Shown in pieces: positions 1 through 7,990 of a DNA stretch of 64,000 bases. The stretch is from contig NZ_CALNVW010000037.1 of NCBI RefSeq assembly GCF_940670765.1, positions 171,911 through 235,910 on the forward strand, read 5' to 3'. The DNA comes from Streptomyces sp. A 4/2. Lineage in GTDB: Bacteria; Actinomycetota; Actinomycetes; Streptomycetales; Streptomycetaceae. Every line of letters starts with the position of its first letter. Positions within the stretch are counted from its first letter, which is position 1. A program made the translations under genes and the position numbers. The notes beneath the pieces were generated by a model. It was given only the letters and a program-made list of their open reading frames with translations. It was not told where the DNA came from and searched no databases.

Positions 1-109
1 GGGCGCTGACCGGCAGGAACCCCTCGCTGTCGGGCCGCTCGCCGTGCTCCACCGTGAAGTACGGCCCGACAGCTTCCAACTGGGCGAGCAGGTCCGAAGC
101 TTCGTTCAC
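1..109 (-). CDS. N-terminus of a FhuF-like (2Fe-2S)-binding protein (partial)
   Basis: Only the first 36 codons are present; the gene runs off the left edge. I chose the GTG at 109, which gives an open frame beginning VNEASDLLAQLEAVGPYFTV. From memory, this kind of opening (a short helix followed by LxxVGPFF and EHGE) is seen in the Streptomyces family of IucA/FhuF-like ferric-reductase proteins annotated as (2Fe-2S)-binding. No iron-sulfur cysteines lie in the visible part, so the function is a guess from the N-terminus alone. It is transcribed leftward, away from the glycosylase, which lies 125 bp upstream of its start. Confidence 0.45.
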   Translation of the reverse strand, partial: MNEASDLLAQLEAVGPYFTVEHGERPDSEGFLPVSA

Positions 110-234
110 AGGACGGGCACCCCACGGCTCGGCGGGACGGTCTCCTCCGGTTCCCGGCAGCCACCATTCTCGCGCGGACGGACGACGGCCGCGCACGTCA
201 GCTGTCGGCGACGGCGGCTCCCCGACTACGAGTG

Positions 235-1116
235 CTACTTCAGCAGCCGGGACAGCCGCCGGTCCGCCAGGATCTTCCCGCCGGTCTGGCAGGTCGGGCA
301 GTACTGCATCGCCGAATCGCTGAAGGACACCTCGCGGATCGTGTCCCCGCAGACCGGGCAGGGCTCACCCTTCCGGCCGTGGACCCGGAGCCCGGTCTTC
401 TTCTCCGCCTTGAGGTCCCGGAGGGCAAGCCCGCGGGACCGCTCGATCGCTTCGGTCAGCGTCGTGCCGATCGCTCCGTACAGGCGGGCCACCTCCTCGT
501 CGGAGAGCTTGGCGGCCAGCTTGAAGGGGGACATCCGCGCGGCGTGCAGGATCTCGTCCGAGTACGCGTTCCCGATCCCGGCCAGCACGGTCTGGTCACG
601 CAGTACGCCCTTGATCTGGCGGCGTTCCCCCGCCAGCAGCTCCGTGAAGGCGGCCGGGGTGAACGCCCGGGAGAGCGGATCGGGCCCGAGCCGTGCGACA
701 CCGGGCACCTCTTGCGGGTCGTGCACGACGTACACCGCGAGCCGCTTCTGGGTGCCTGCCTCCGTCACGTCGAACCCCGTGCTGTCGGGCTCACCGTTGC
801 CGGGTTCCGTGAGCCTCACGCGCAGCGCCAGCGGCCCCTTGCCGGGGCGGGGTGGTGCCTCCGGTAGCCGGTCGGTCCAGCGCACCCAGCCCGCTCGGGC
901 GAGGTGCATGACCAGATGCAGGTCACCGGCCCGGAGATCGAGGAACTTGCCGTGCCGGGTCACGCCGTCGAACCGGCGCCCTTCGAGCGCGGTCAGGGGC
1001 GGGTCGTAGGTCTTGAGCGCATGGAAGGCGACCGGGTACACGCGGGCGACGGAACGGCCGACGAGGTGGTCGGCCAGGAACCGGGCGAGGGACTCGACCT
1101 CCGGCAATTCAGGCAT
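235..1116 (-). CDS. Fpg/Nei family DNA glycosylase/AP lyase
   Basis: A 293-residue base-excision repair enzyme that removes oxidised bases and nicks the abasic strand. The start is fixed by the N-terminal MPELPEVE, where Pro2 becomes the catalytic N-terminal imine former and Glu3 follows. HGKFLDL around residue 57 carries the conserved beta-lysine. The helix-two-turns-helix region is at about 175-198 (LAGIGNAYSDEILHAARMSP). A C4 zinc finger is formed by Cys253, Cys256, Cys273 and Cys276. The finger ends in QTGGK rather than the GR of classical MutM, so specificity may be Nei-like or broader. A longer reading frame upstream of the ATG lacks family similarity and was not used. The family is certain; the exact substrate is not. 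Confidence 0.93.
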   Translation of the reverse strand: MPELPEVESLARFLADHLVGRSVARVYPVAFHALKTYDPPLTALEGRRFDGVTRHGKFLDLRAGDLHLVMHLARAGWVRWTDRLPEAPPRPGKGPLALRVRLTEPGNGEPDSTGFDVTEAGTQKRLAVYVVHDPQEVPGVARLGPDPLSRAFTPAAFTELLAGERRQIKGVLRDQTVLAGIGNAYSDEILHAARMSPFKLAAKLSDEEVARLYGAIGTTLTEAIERSRGLALRDLKAEKKTGLRVHGRKGEPCPVCGDTIREVSFSDSAMQYCPTCQTGGKILADRRLSRLLK

Positions 1117-1240
1117 AACGCCATTCTGCCTCGGGGCGGCCGGATCGCCTCGCCGAGCACGTCGGCTCGGCGCGACCCTGCGTATGCGCCGGAGGGCCCT
1201 GGACGCCGTCGGCACCCAGGACCCTCTACGGGGGCACCTG

Positions 1241-1609
1241 TCAGGCCGCCGGAACGCGGTCCAGGAAGCCGTGCACCGTACGGATGCGGTTGTCCTCCGC
1301 GAGCGCGATCACATCGAAACCGGCGACGGGCGCCGAGCCGTCCGCGACGGACACCAGCTCCCAGCCGAAGCGCGCGATGTCGTGGTGGCCGTCGACCGCA
1401 CCGAGCTGCCGGAACTCGAAGCCGGGGAACTGCCCCTTGACCGCGGCGATCACGGCCGCGATCCCCTCGTGCCCCGCCACGTCGGCCATCGGGTCGGTGT
1501 AACTGCCGTCCTCGCTCCAGGCCGCGGCCACGGCCTTGGCGATGTCCTCGGCGCTTCCGGCGTTCCAGGCTTCGAGGTAACGGGTGACAGCGGTCTCGTG
1601 AACGGACAT
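1241..1609 (-). CDS. SnoaL-like / NTF2-family small protein
   Basis: A 122-residue soluble protein with the cone-shaped alpha+beta barrel pattern of the SnoaL-like NTF2 superfamily. It opens with a helix (VTRYLEAWNAGSAEDIA), followed by the typical SEDGSYTDPMADVAGHEGI turn and a C-terminal strand ending in HGFLDRVP. Such proteins are often isomerases, hydrolases or binding proteins, but most Streptomyces members have no known substrate. The ATG at 1609 follows a purine-rich GGAGGCTG stretch. It stands alone, downstream of a non-coding region, with no operon partner that would suggest a pathway. Confidence 0.8.
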   Translation of the reverse strand: MSVHETAVTRYLEAWNAGSAEDIAKAVAAAWSEDGSYTDPMADVAGHEGIAAVIAAVKGQFPGFEFRQLGAVDGHHDIARFGWELVSVADGSAPVAGFDVIALAEDNRIRTVHGFLDRVPAA

Positions 1610-2025
1610 GGTGAATCAGCCTCCGGTGCGGTCGTACGGGATCTGGCTCCGAAGGCCGGGAGGAGTGCGCCTCCCGGACTTCGGATGCCCTCAGCCTGCC
1701 GCGCTTCGGGGGAGGGGTCGATTACGTCCGGGGTAATGGTGCTGCTGCCGGTTCGCGCTGCTCGCCATCGACAGCAGCAGCGAGCGACGTGAGCCCCGAA
1801 TCGATCCGCTGGCCGCTGACGGGCAGCCTCAAGGACATCGCCGGAATCGGCACCGGGCCGATCGGACTCCACTACGTGAACCACGCGGGGTTCCGGCCGT
1901 CGGGTTGGCGCCGCCCGGACAACGTGTTCCGCTTCCCCGGACAGTTGAACTGGCTGCTCGGTGGCGCCGCAGAAGTCGCCGAGTCGTACGAGGAGACTGC
2001 AGCCCGGCGGCTGCCTTCCACTGGT
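1610..2025. other. Non-coding or decayed stretch
   Basis: About 400 bp without a convincing gene. One forward frame from 1789 stays open for 95 codons, but its predicted protein has no recognisable domain and no good ribosome-binding site. The segment lies next to a broken regulator fragment, so it may be degraded coding DNA. A GGAGG-rich stretch near 1610-1625 belongs to the leftward SnoaL-like gene. Confidence 0.5.
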
Positions 2026-2228
2026 AAGCGGCCTCAGCGCACGGCAAGTTGGGCAACACGTGGCAGCACGCAGTAGAGCTGGACCACCTGGCGACGGCTG
2101 TCCACGCAGACGAGCCCGAGGCCGCCCGGACCTACTGGGCAGAGGCCCTGACGTACCTGAGCCCCTACACGGACGGGCGCGCCACGACGGTATGCGCCCG
2201 AATTGAGCAGCGCCTCGTCTCACCGTGA
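2026..2228 (+). pseudogene. C-terminal fragment of a TPR-containing regulator (likely pseudogene)
   Basis: Between an in-frame TAA at about 2023 and the TGA at 2226-2228 the forward frame reads as a clean helical protein end: GKLGNTWQHAVELDHLATAV, then EPEAARTYWAEALTYLSPYT. This helix-turn-helix pattern with an ARxYWxEAL core is what TPR repeats of SARP/AfsR-type or HTH-TPR Streptomyces regulators look like. There is no start codon with a ribosome-binding site and no N-terminal domain, so this looks like the tail of a gene whose front has been lost or frameshifted. The assignment rests on pattern only. Confidence 0.45.
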
Positions 2229-2457
2229 TGGGCCGCGACCTATTCAACGAGATCGTGGATGACGCGACGTGAAACGCAGGGCTGTCGGCATGGCTGAGGG
2301 GCGCCGTCCGAGAGCGGTGGCGACCCTCAGCCGTAACCGACATCAAGCCGGAGAATCGGCCGACCGGTTCACGCGTGGTCCGTCGGAGGCACCGAAGACC
2401 CCGGTGGACAGCGTTCGATCCTGCCAAGATGGGCCCACTACGGCATGGGGGGATCGG

Positions 2458-3222
2458 GTGACCGGGAACTTACGAGCGCGCGCCGCTCAGGGAGACGGCG
2501 AGGCAATCCGCCTTCTTCTACGTGCACTTGACGGTCCGGACATCGTGTCGCCGGACGACCGCGTTGCGGCAGAGGGGATGACCCCGGGCACTCTGAGGAT
2601 GTGGTTGGACGCGGCGGAGACGCACCGACCGCGCTCCGACCGGCACGACGAGTACATGTTCGCCATGCGCCTCGCGGGCGTCGCCTCCGACCTCGTGTCC
2701 CTTGCCGCGAGAACAGGGGAGCGGTGGAACCAACTGCTCTCCCATCCGGTGTTCACGTCGCCCATGGTGACTGTCCCCGAGCCGCCGCCGAAGGCCCTCA
2801 CAGCGCCTGTGCCCTCTGCCCCTGCGCCGTCGGCCTATGCCGTCACGTCTCCTGCGGGTGCGCCTCAAGGAGCCCTCGAAGTCGCGGCGTTCGTGGTGAC
2901 CGCCGGGCTCGTACCGTTCCTCCAGACCATTGCCGCGCAGGCCGCGCAGCGCACATTCGATGCGGCGCGTGCCACCATTCGGGCCCGTCTGGGGCGTGGT
3001 GGTGGCCGGGTCTCCGGACCGCAGTTGGTGATCGAGGAACGTGGCGGCCGTGAGGAGTTCCGGGTGCCGAGCGACATTCCCGATGCGGCGCTGGAAGCGC
3101 TCGCGGCCCTCGGCGAGCGTGACCTGGAAAGGCTTGCCCGGCGCGACTCCTGGGGCCGGGTCGTCAGCGTGGCCTGGAACCCCGAGAGTCGGCGCTGGGA
3201 GCGGAGCGTCCATCGGCGCTGA
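2458..3222 (+). CDS. Hypothetical protein with one hydrophobic segment
   Basis: 254 residues from the GTG at 2458, chosen because GGGGGGA sits just upstream; a longer frame from 2269 has no such site. Three parts are visible. Residues 1-105 are helical and charged (GDGEAIRLLLRALDGPD early on). Residues 106-127 are a Pro/Ala linker. A hydrophobic stretch at about 139-160 (LEVAAFVVTAGLVPFLQTIA) is followed by an amphipathic, Arg-rich helix. The last 75 residues are strand-like with VIEERGGREEFRVPSDIPD and finish in basic residues. I recognise no family. It may be membrane-anchored or carry a pore-like helix. It neighbours a decayed region, which suggests accessory DNA. Confidence 0.6.
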   Translation: MTGNLRARAAQGDGEAIRLLLRALDGPDIVSPDDRVAAEGMTPGTLRMWLDAAETHRPRSDRHDEYMFAMRLAGVASDLVSLAARTGERWNQLLSHPVFTSPMVTVPEPPPKALTAPVPSAPAPSAYAVTSPAGAPQGALEVAAFVVTAGLVPFLQTIAAQAAQRTFDAARATIRARLGRGGGRVSGPQLVIEERGGREEFRVPSDIPDAALEALAALGERDLERLARRDSWGRVVSVAWNPESRRWERSVHRR

Positions 3223-3255
3223 CCCGCTTGCCGGATCTGCCGGCGTCCCGACGAG

Positions 3256-3296
3256 GCGAGGGCCGCTACCCCTTGATACGGGGTAGCGGCCCTCGC
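3256..3296. terminator. Bidirectional hairpin between the orphan gene and glnA
   Basis: A perfect 17-bp stem (3256-3272 with 3280-3296) closes a 7-base loop. A second inverted repeat with 9-bp arms lies at 3308-3329, directly beyond the glnA stop codon. The two genes converge here, so the hairpins can stop transcription from both sides. Confidence 0.75.
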
Positions 3297-3346
3297 TGCT
3301 GCCTCTGCGGGCGAGTCAGGACTCGCCCGGGTCACTCATCGCGTGC

Positions 3347-4756
3347 TTAGAGGTCGAAGTACAGCTCGAACTCGTGCGGGTGCGGGCGCAGCTGGATCGG
3401 GGCGATCTCCTGCGTGCGCTTGTAGTCGATCCACGTCTCGATCAGGTCGGACGTGAAGACCCCGCCGGCCTGCAGGTACTCGTTGTCCGCCTCCAGGGCC
3501 TCAAGGACCGCCGGGAGCGAGGTCGGGACCTGGGCGACGCCCGCGTGCTCCTCGGGGGCCAGCTCGTAGAGGTCCTTGTCGATCGGCTCGGCGGGCTCGA
3601 TCTTGTTCTTGACGCCGTCCAGGCCGGCCATCAGCAGCGCCGAGAAGGCCAGGTACGGGTTGGACGACGGGTCCGGGGCGCGGAACTCGACGCGCTTGGC
3701 CTTCGGGTTCGAGCCGGTGATCGGGATGCGCATCGCGGCCGAGCGGTTGCGCTGCGAGTAGACCAGGTTGACCGGGGCCTCGAAGCCGGGCACCAGGCGG
3801 TGGTACGAGTTCACCGTCGGGTTGGTGAAGGCCAGCAGCGACGGCGCGTGCTTCAGGATGCCGCCGATGTAGTAGCGGGCCATGTCCGAGAGGCCCGCGT
3901 AGCCCTGCTCGTCGTAGAAGAGCGGGGAGCCGCCGGTCCACAGGGACTGGTGGACGTGCATGCCCGAGCCGTTGTCGCCGAAGATCGGCTTCGGCATGAA
4001 CGTCGCGGTCTTGTTGTTGCGCCAGGCGACGTTCTTCACGATGTACTTGAAGAGCATCAGGTCGTCGGCCGCGGCGAGCAGCGTGTTGAACTTGTAGTTG
4101 ATCTCGGCCTGGCCGGCGGTGCCGACCTCGTGGTGCTGGCGCTCGACCTGGAGGCCGTTCTTGTCCAGCTCCAGGGAGATCTCCGCACGCAGGTCGGCGA
4201 AGTGGTCGACCGGCGGGGTCGGGAAGTAACCGCCCTTGTAGCGGACCTTGTAGCCGCGGTTGTTCTCCTCCGAACCGGTGTTCCAGGCTCCGGCCTCGGA
4301 GTCGATGTGGTAGAAGCTCTCGTTCGCCGACGTCTGGAAGCGGACGTTGTCGAAGACGTAGAACTCGGCCTCGGGGCCGAAGTACGCGGTGTCGGCGATA
4401 CCCGTCGAGGTGAGGTACGCCTCGGCCTTCTTCGCCACGTTCCGCGGGTCACGGCTGTACTGCTCACCGGTGATCGGGTCGTGGATGAAGAAGTTGATGT
4501 TGACGGTCTTGTCGCGGCGGAAGGGGTCGACGCGGGCGGTCGACAGGTCCGCGCGGAGCGCCATGTCGGACTCGTGGATGGCCTGGAAGCCGCGGATCGA
4601 CGAGCCGTCGAAGGCGAGCTCCTCGGTCGGGTCGAATACCGCCGCCGGGATGGTGAAGTGCTGCATCACACCGGGCAGGTCGCAGAACCGGACATCGATG
4701 AACTTGACGTCTTCGTCGGCGATGAACTTCTTCACGTCGTCGGCGTTCTGGAACAT
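3347..4756 (-). CDS. glnA: Type I glutamine synthetase
   Basis: 469 residues; makes glutamine from glutamate, ammonia and ATP in the cytoplasm. The dodecameric GS-I family is shown by the beta-grasp N-terminus, the FGPEAEFYVFD metal site, the HVHQSLW ATP-site motif, and NPTVNSYHRLVPGFEAP. Tyr397 in DKDLYELAPEE is the adenylylation site used by GlnE, so activity is likely to be switched by covalent modification. The ATG at 4756 follows AGGAGGAG and sets the usual length; the frame extends upstream without similarity. It stands alone, with a GlnR operator 100-138 bp upstream of the start, which points to nitrogen control of transcription. Confidence 0.98.
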   Translation of the reverse strand: MFQNADDVKKFIADEDVKFIDVRFCDLPGVMQHFTIPAAVFDPTEELAFDGSSIRGFQAIHESDMALRADLSTARVDPFRRDKTVNINFFIHDPITGEQYSRDPRNVAKKAEAYLTSTGIADTAYFGPEAEFYVFDNVRFQTSANESFYHIDSEAGAWNTGSEENNRGYKVRYKGGYFPTPPVDHFADLRAEISLELDKNGLQVERQHHEVGTAGQAEINYKFNTLLAAADDLMLFKYIVKNVAWRNNKTATFMPKPIFGDNGSGMHVHQSLWTGGSPLFYDEQGYAGLSDMARYYIGGILKHAPSLLAFTNPTVNSYHRLVPGFEAPVNLVYSQRNRSAAMRIPITGSNPKAKRVEFRAPDPSSNPYLAFSALLMAGLDGVKNKIEPAEPIDKDLYELAPEEHAGVAQVPTSLPAVLEALEADNEYLQAGGVFTSDLIETWIDYKRTQEIAPIQLRPHPHEFELYFDL

Positions 4757-4855
4757 CCAACTCCTCCTACTCCCGACCCGGGAGGGGCGGGGTTGCAGCT
4801 CATGGTGGGACCAGTGCGGGGTGGCACACGCTGGACCCGACCATAGGGACAGCGG

Positions 4856-4894
4856 ATTTCTCAAGCATGACCCATTTGTTTCGCAGAAGTTAAC
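4856..4894 (-). promoter_or_regulatory. GlnR operator of glnA (four boxes)
   Basis: On the minus strand the sequence reads GTTAAC, six bases, GAAAC, six bases, GTCAT, six bases, GAAAT. This fits the published actinobacterial GlnR pattern of alternating gTnAc and GaAAc boxes, each separated by six bases, and forms two adjacent a/b site pairs. It lies upstream of glnA, whose transcription in Streptomyces is known to be GlnR-dependent. Confidence 0.85.
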
Positions 4895-4967
4895 CGGGCC
4901 GGGTGTGGTGCACGCCTCGACGACCCCGATCGTATGGGCGGGAATGCGACCGCAGTACCGTGGACGG

Positions 4968-5435
4968 GTGGACAACAGGCAAGCAGTCGGATCGTGGCTC
5001 TCCGGGCCGGGCGAGGCCGCGAAAGAGATGGGTGCCGACTTCGGCTACCGGGGCAAGCGGCTCGGTCTGCCGGAAGAGGGACCGGGCGCGATTGCGCCGC
5101 TGGGCCGCCGGTTCGGGGCCGTTTTCATCGACTGGGCACTCTGCATGCTTATCGCATACGGGCTCATTGCGCGCGGCGACCAGCAGGCCGTGGGGAACTG
5201 GGCGCTGCTCGTGTTCTTCGTGCTGAGTGTGCTCACCGTCTCCGCCGTCGGCTTCACGCCGGGCAAGCGGCTGCTCGGGCTGCGGGTCGTCGCGGAAGGG
5301 GGCGGGCGCCTCGGCGTGGGCCGGGTCTTCGTACGCAGTCTGCTGCTCTGCGTGGCCATTCCCGCGCTGATCTGGGACCGGGACGGGCGCGGCCTCCACG
5401 ACCGCCTCGCCCGCGCCGTTCAGGTGCGGATCTGA
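4968..5435 (+). CDS. RDD-family membrane protein
   Basis: 155 residues. The RDD domain begins at about residue 45 with RRFGAVFIDWALCMLIAYGL, where Arg and Asp lie in the first membrane helix. A second helix follows (WALLVFFVLSVLTVSAVGF), then the typical FTPGKRLLGLRVV loop and a third hydrophobic stretch ending in WDRDGRGLHDRLARAVQV. RDD proteins are small inner-membrane proteins, some linked to ion or solute transport, but the role here is unknown. The GTG at 4968 was chosen because it starts just before the conserved WLSGPGEAAKEMG region. It is divergent from glnA and shares its upstream region. Confidence 0.85.
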   Translation: MDNRQAVGSWLSGPGEAAKEMGADFGYRGKRLGLPEEGPGAIAPLGRRFGAVFIDWALCMLIAYGLIARGDQQAVGNWALLVFFVLSVLTVSAVGFTPGKRLLGLRVVAEGGGRLGVGRVFVRSLLLCVAIPALIWDRDGRGLHDRLARAVQVRI

Positions 5436-5484
5436 GCAGCGAGCAGCGGCAAGCGGTAAGCAGAGACAAAAGCGGTAAGTAGAG

Positions 5485-5518
5485 AAGGCGGCCCGGACCT
5501 GGTGGTCCGGGCCGCCTT
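5485..5518. terminator. Terminator hairpin after the RDD gene
   Basis: A perfect 15-bp inverted repeat (5485-5499 and 5504-5518) with a 4-base loop lies between two converging genes. It lies 50 bp after the RDD stop codon and about 70 bp from the end of the DUF4191 gene. Confidence 0.85.
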
Positions 5519-5587
5519 GTGCTCAGGTCCTGCGCCCGCACGGGAAGCCGTGCGGGTACGGGAAGGACGAGCAGGACGAGCAGGAAG

Positions 5588-6283
5588 TCAGCGCATCTTT
5601 CCGCCGCGCGGAGCGCGCGCACTCTTCGGCATGGGCCCCTTCGGGAGCGGCATGTTCGACATCAGGTCGCCCATCGCGCGCAGCCGGTCGTTGGCCGTGG
5701 TGACCTGCGCGCCCGTCAGCACGCGCGGCAGCTTCAGCAGCGTGGTGCGCACCTTCTTGAGCGGCACCTGGCCCTCGCCGTCGCCCACGATGATGTCGTG
5801 CACCGGCACGTCCACCACGATGCGCGCCATCTTCTTCTTCTCGGCGGCCAGCAGGGACTTCACCCGGTTCGGGTTGCCCTCGGCCACCAGCACCACACCG
5901 GCCTTGCCGACCGCGCGGTGCACGACGTCCTGGCTGCGGTTCATCGCGATCGCCGGGGTCGTGGTCCAGCCGCGGCCCACGTTTTCGAGCACCGCCGCCG
6001 CCGCACCCGGCTTTCCTTCCATCTGCCCGAAGGCCGCCCGCTCGGCGCGGCGTCCGAAGACGATCGCCATCGCGAGGAAGGCCAGCAGGAAACCCAGGAT
6101 GCCCAGGTAGATGGGGTGACCGATCAAGAAGCCGACGCCGAGGAGGACGCCGAAGACGACGATTCCCAGGCCACCGACGACAAGACCGACCTTGGGATCG
6201 GCCTTGCGGGTCATCTTGTAGGTCAGGGCGATCTGCTTCAGTCGCCCGGGATTCTCAGAGTCTGCGTTTGCCTTCCTCGCCAT
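5588..6283 (-). CDS. DUF4191 membrane protein
   Basis: 231 residues. After a basic N-terminus (MARKANADSENPGRLKQIA) come two close membrane helices at about 35-85 (VGLVVGGLGIVVFGVLLGVG and IYLGILGFLLAFLAMAIVFG), followed by a soluble, mostly alpha/beta C-terminal part that includes KPGAAAAVLENVGRGW and LLAAEKKKMARIVVDVPVHD. This layout is typical of the actinobacterial DUF4191 family, of unknown function, which neighbours lipA in Streptomyces. The ATG at 6283 was chosen over the longer open frame because the conserved N-terminus starts there. The protein ends in a Pro/Arg/Gly-rich basic tail. Confidence 0.88.
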   Translation of the reverse strand: MARKANADSENPGRLKQIALTYKMTRKADPKVGLVVGGLGIVVFGVLLGVGFLIGHPIYLGILGFLLAFLAMAIVFGRRAERAAFGQMEGKPGAAAAVLENVGRGWTTTPAIAMNRSQDVVHRAVGKAGVVLVAEGNPNRVKSLLAAEKKKMARIVVDVPVHDIIVGDGEGQVPLKKVRTTLLKLPRVLTGAQVTTANDRLRAMGDLMSNMPLPKGPMPKSARAPRGGKMR

Positions 6284-6302
6284 GGCCAGAAGTTTACGCG
6301 GC

Positions 6303-6509
6303 CTAAGAAGTGCGGGTGGCCACGGCCTCCAGTACGTGCTGTGCGTCGACCCGGTCCTTGGCCCGGCGACGGTCCTCCAGCACCGAGGTCCAGGCATTGC
6401 GGCGGGCGGTGCGCTGGCCGTTGCTCAGAAGCAGTGACTCGACCGCACGGAGTGCGCTGGTGACGGTCGGGATGGCGGTGGCGCGTACGGACTGGGGCGC
6501 GGCCTGCAT
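6303..6509 (-). CDS. Small conserved hypothetical protein
   Basis: 68 residues, beginning MQAAPQSVRATAIPTVTSAL and dominated by Ala, Arg and Ser/Thr, with no membrane segment. The ATG at 6509 has GAGAGGA eight bases upstream, which supports translation. It lies 19 bp upstream of the DUF4191 gene on the same strand, so the two may form one transcript. I recall a similar small protein at this place in other Streptomyces but know no function. Confidence 0.6.
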   Translation of the reverse strand: MQAAPQSVRATAIPTVTSALRAVESLLLSNGQRTARRNAWTSVLEDRRRAKDRVDAQHVLEAVATRTS

Positions 6510-6884
6510 GGTGGGTGTCCTCTCGGGGAGGCGGTGGATACACAGCGGATGCGATACACGGCAGGTACGAGATGCGATACACGGCAGTTACGAGATGCGG
6601 TACACGGCAGGTACAGGAGGTGCGTACCAGCGGTGGCTACGAGCGGTACGGCGGTACGGCGACGTGCGCGGGATTCCGGGTCGTACGGGTCCCGATGGAG
6701 CGGTGTGTAATCCCAGGGTCACTGATCGGTGTTACCAAGGCATGTCCAGGCGGTCAAACGCCGGTGAAAGGTGCGATGCGCCCCCGGAAACGCCCGACGC
6801 GGCCCGTACCCGCCCCCGACCTGCGAGGACTGTACGAGCCGCGTCATTACGGCATTACCGCAGAGTAGTTCCTTGTGCGCGGTT
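6510..6884. other. Intergenic region between lipA and the small gene
   Basis: 375 bp with no gene. The left third holds a short tandem repeat (see the repeat entry). The rest is GC-rich sequence with no open frame bearing a ribosome-binding site. It must hold the promoter of the leftward small gene, but I cannot place a clear -10/-35 pair. Confidence 0.5.
6531..6619. repeat. 23-bp imperfect tandem repeat
   Basis: Three consecutive 23-base units begin at 6551, 6574 and 6597, each of the form GCGATACACGGCAGGTACGA plus three bases. A partial, more diverged unit precedes them from 6531. The second unit differs from the first at one base; the third differs at several. The array lies 22 bp upstream of the small leftward gene's start codon. 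Confidence 0.85.
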
Positions 6885-7838
6885 TCACACGGCGGCGGAG
6901 CCGCGCCGGTCCATCGCCTGCTGGAAGAGACGCCCGGCGCGGTACGAGGACCGGACGAGCGGACCCGACATCACACCGGAGTAGCCGATCTCGTCGGCCT
7001 CCTCCTTCAGCTCCACGAACTCGGCGGGCTTCACCCAGCGCTCCACCGGGTGGTGACGCGCGGAAGGACGCAGATACTGCGTGATCGTGATCAGCTCGCA
7101 GCCCGCGTCGTGCAGGTCCTGCAGCGCCTGGCTGATCTCCTCGCGCTCCTCGCCCATGCCCAGGATGAGGTTCGACTTGGTGACCAGACCGGCCTCGCGG
7201 GCCTTGGTGATGACTTCGAGGGAGCGCTCGTAGCGGAAGCCGGGGCGGATGCGCTTGAAGATGCGCGGCACCGTCTCCACGTTGTGCGCGAGGACCTCGG
7301 GACGGGACGAGAAGACCTCGGCCAGCTGCTCGGGAACCGCGTTGAAGTCCGGGATCAGCAGCTCGACCTTGGTACGGCCCTCGGCCCGCTCGGCCGTCAT
7401 CGCGTGGATCTGGCGCACGGTCTCCGCGTACAGCCAGGCGCCGCCGTCCTCCAGGTCGTCGCGGGCGACGCCGGTGATGGTCGCGTAGTTCAGGTCCATC
7501 GTGACGACGGACTCGCCCACCCGGCGCGGCTCGTCGAGGTCCAGTGCGGCCGGCTTGCCGGTGTCGATCTGGCAGAAGTCGCAGCGCCGCGTGCACTGGT
7601 CGCCGCCGATGAGGAAGGTCGCCTCGCGGTCCTCCCAGCACTCGTAGATGTTGGGACAGCCCGCCTCCTGGCAGACCGTGTGCAGACCCTCGGATTTCAC
7701 CAGGGCCTGCATCTTGGTGTACTCGGGGCCCATCTTCGCGCGAGTCTTGATCCATTCGGGCTTGCGCTCGATGGGGGTCTGGCTGTTCCGGACCTCCAGA
7801 CGCAACATCTTGCGCCCGTCGGGTGCGACAGCGGACAC
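6885..7838 (-). CDS. lipA: Lipoyl synthase
   Basis: 317 residues. A radical-SAM enzyme that inserts two sulfur atoms into the octanoyl chain on lipoyl domains of E2 or GcvH. The auxiliary 4Fe-4S cluster ligands are Cys56, Cys61 and Cys67 in VCQEAGCPNIYECW. The radical-SAM CxxxCxxC is Cys82, Cys86 and Cys89 in CTRRCDFC. The C-terminus keeps the conserved SSYRAG serine ligand. The GTG at 7838 starts VSAVAPDGRKMLRLEVRN, matching the usual actinobacterial N-terminus; a much longer open frame upstream is spurious. It follows lipB by 152 bp, and the two probably form an operon. Confidence 0.97.
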   Translation of the reverse strand: MSAVAPDGRKMLRLEVRNSQTPIERKPEWIKTRAKMGPEYTKMQALVKSEGLHTVCQEAGCPNIYECWEDREATFLIGGDQCTRRCDFCQIDTGKPAALDLDEPRRVGESVVTMDLNYATITGVARDDLEDGGAWLYAETVRQIHAMTAERAEGRTKVELLIPDFNAVPEQLAEVFSSRPEVLAHNVETVPRIFKRIRPGFRYERSLEVITKAREAGLVTKSNLILGMGEEREEISQALQDLHDAGCELITITQYLRPSARHHPVERWVKPAEFVELKEEADEIGYSGVMSGPLVRSSYRAGRLFQQAMDRRGSAAV

Positions 7839-7990
7839 GTCCGGCTCCCTACAGCTTCGATTCTTCGGCGAACACCAGGGTACGCCCGTTATTTGTATGG
7901 CCTTCCTCCGGCCGACCCATGGGCGCGGAGGCACATTCCCTCGTACGGCCGGAACGCCGGCCACTCGGGCCGGATCCCGGCAGGACCGGT

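Noticed and set aside
1789..2076. 95-codon forward frame
   Set aside because: No ribosome-binding site and no recognisable protein; left as non-coding or decayed.
2269..2457. Upstream extension of the orphan protein to 317 residues
   Set aside because: No ribosome-binding site at 2269; the added 63 residues are Arg/Ser-rich without structure, and GGGGGGA precedes the GTG at 2458.
6531..6619. Possible CRISPR array
   Set aside because: The 23-bp units are directly adjacent with no spacers and there are no cas genes.
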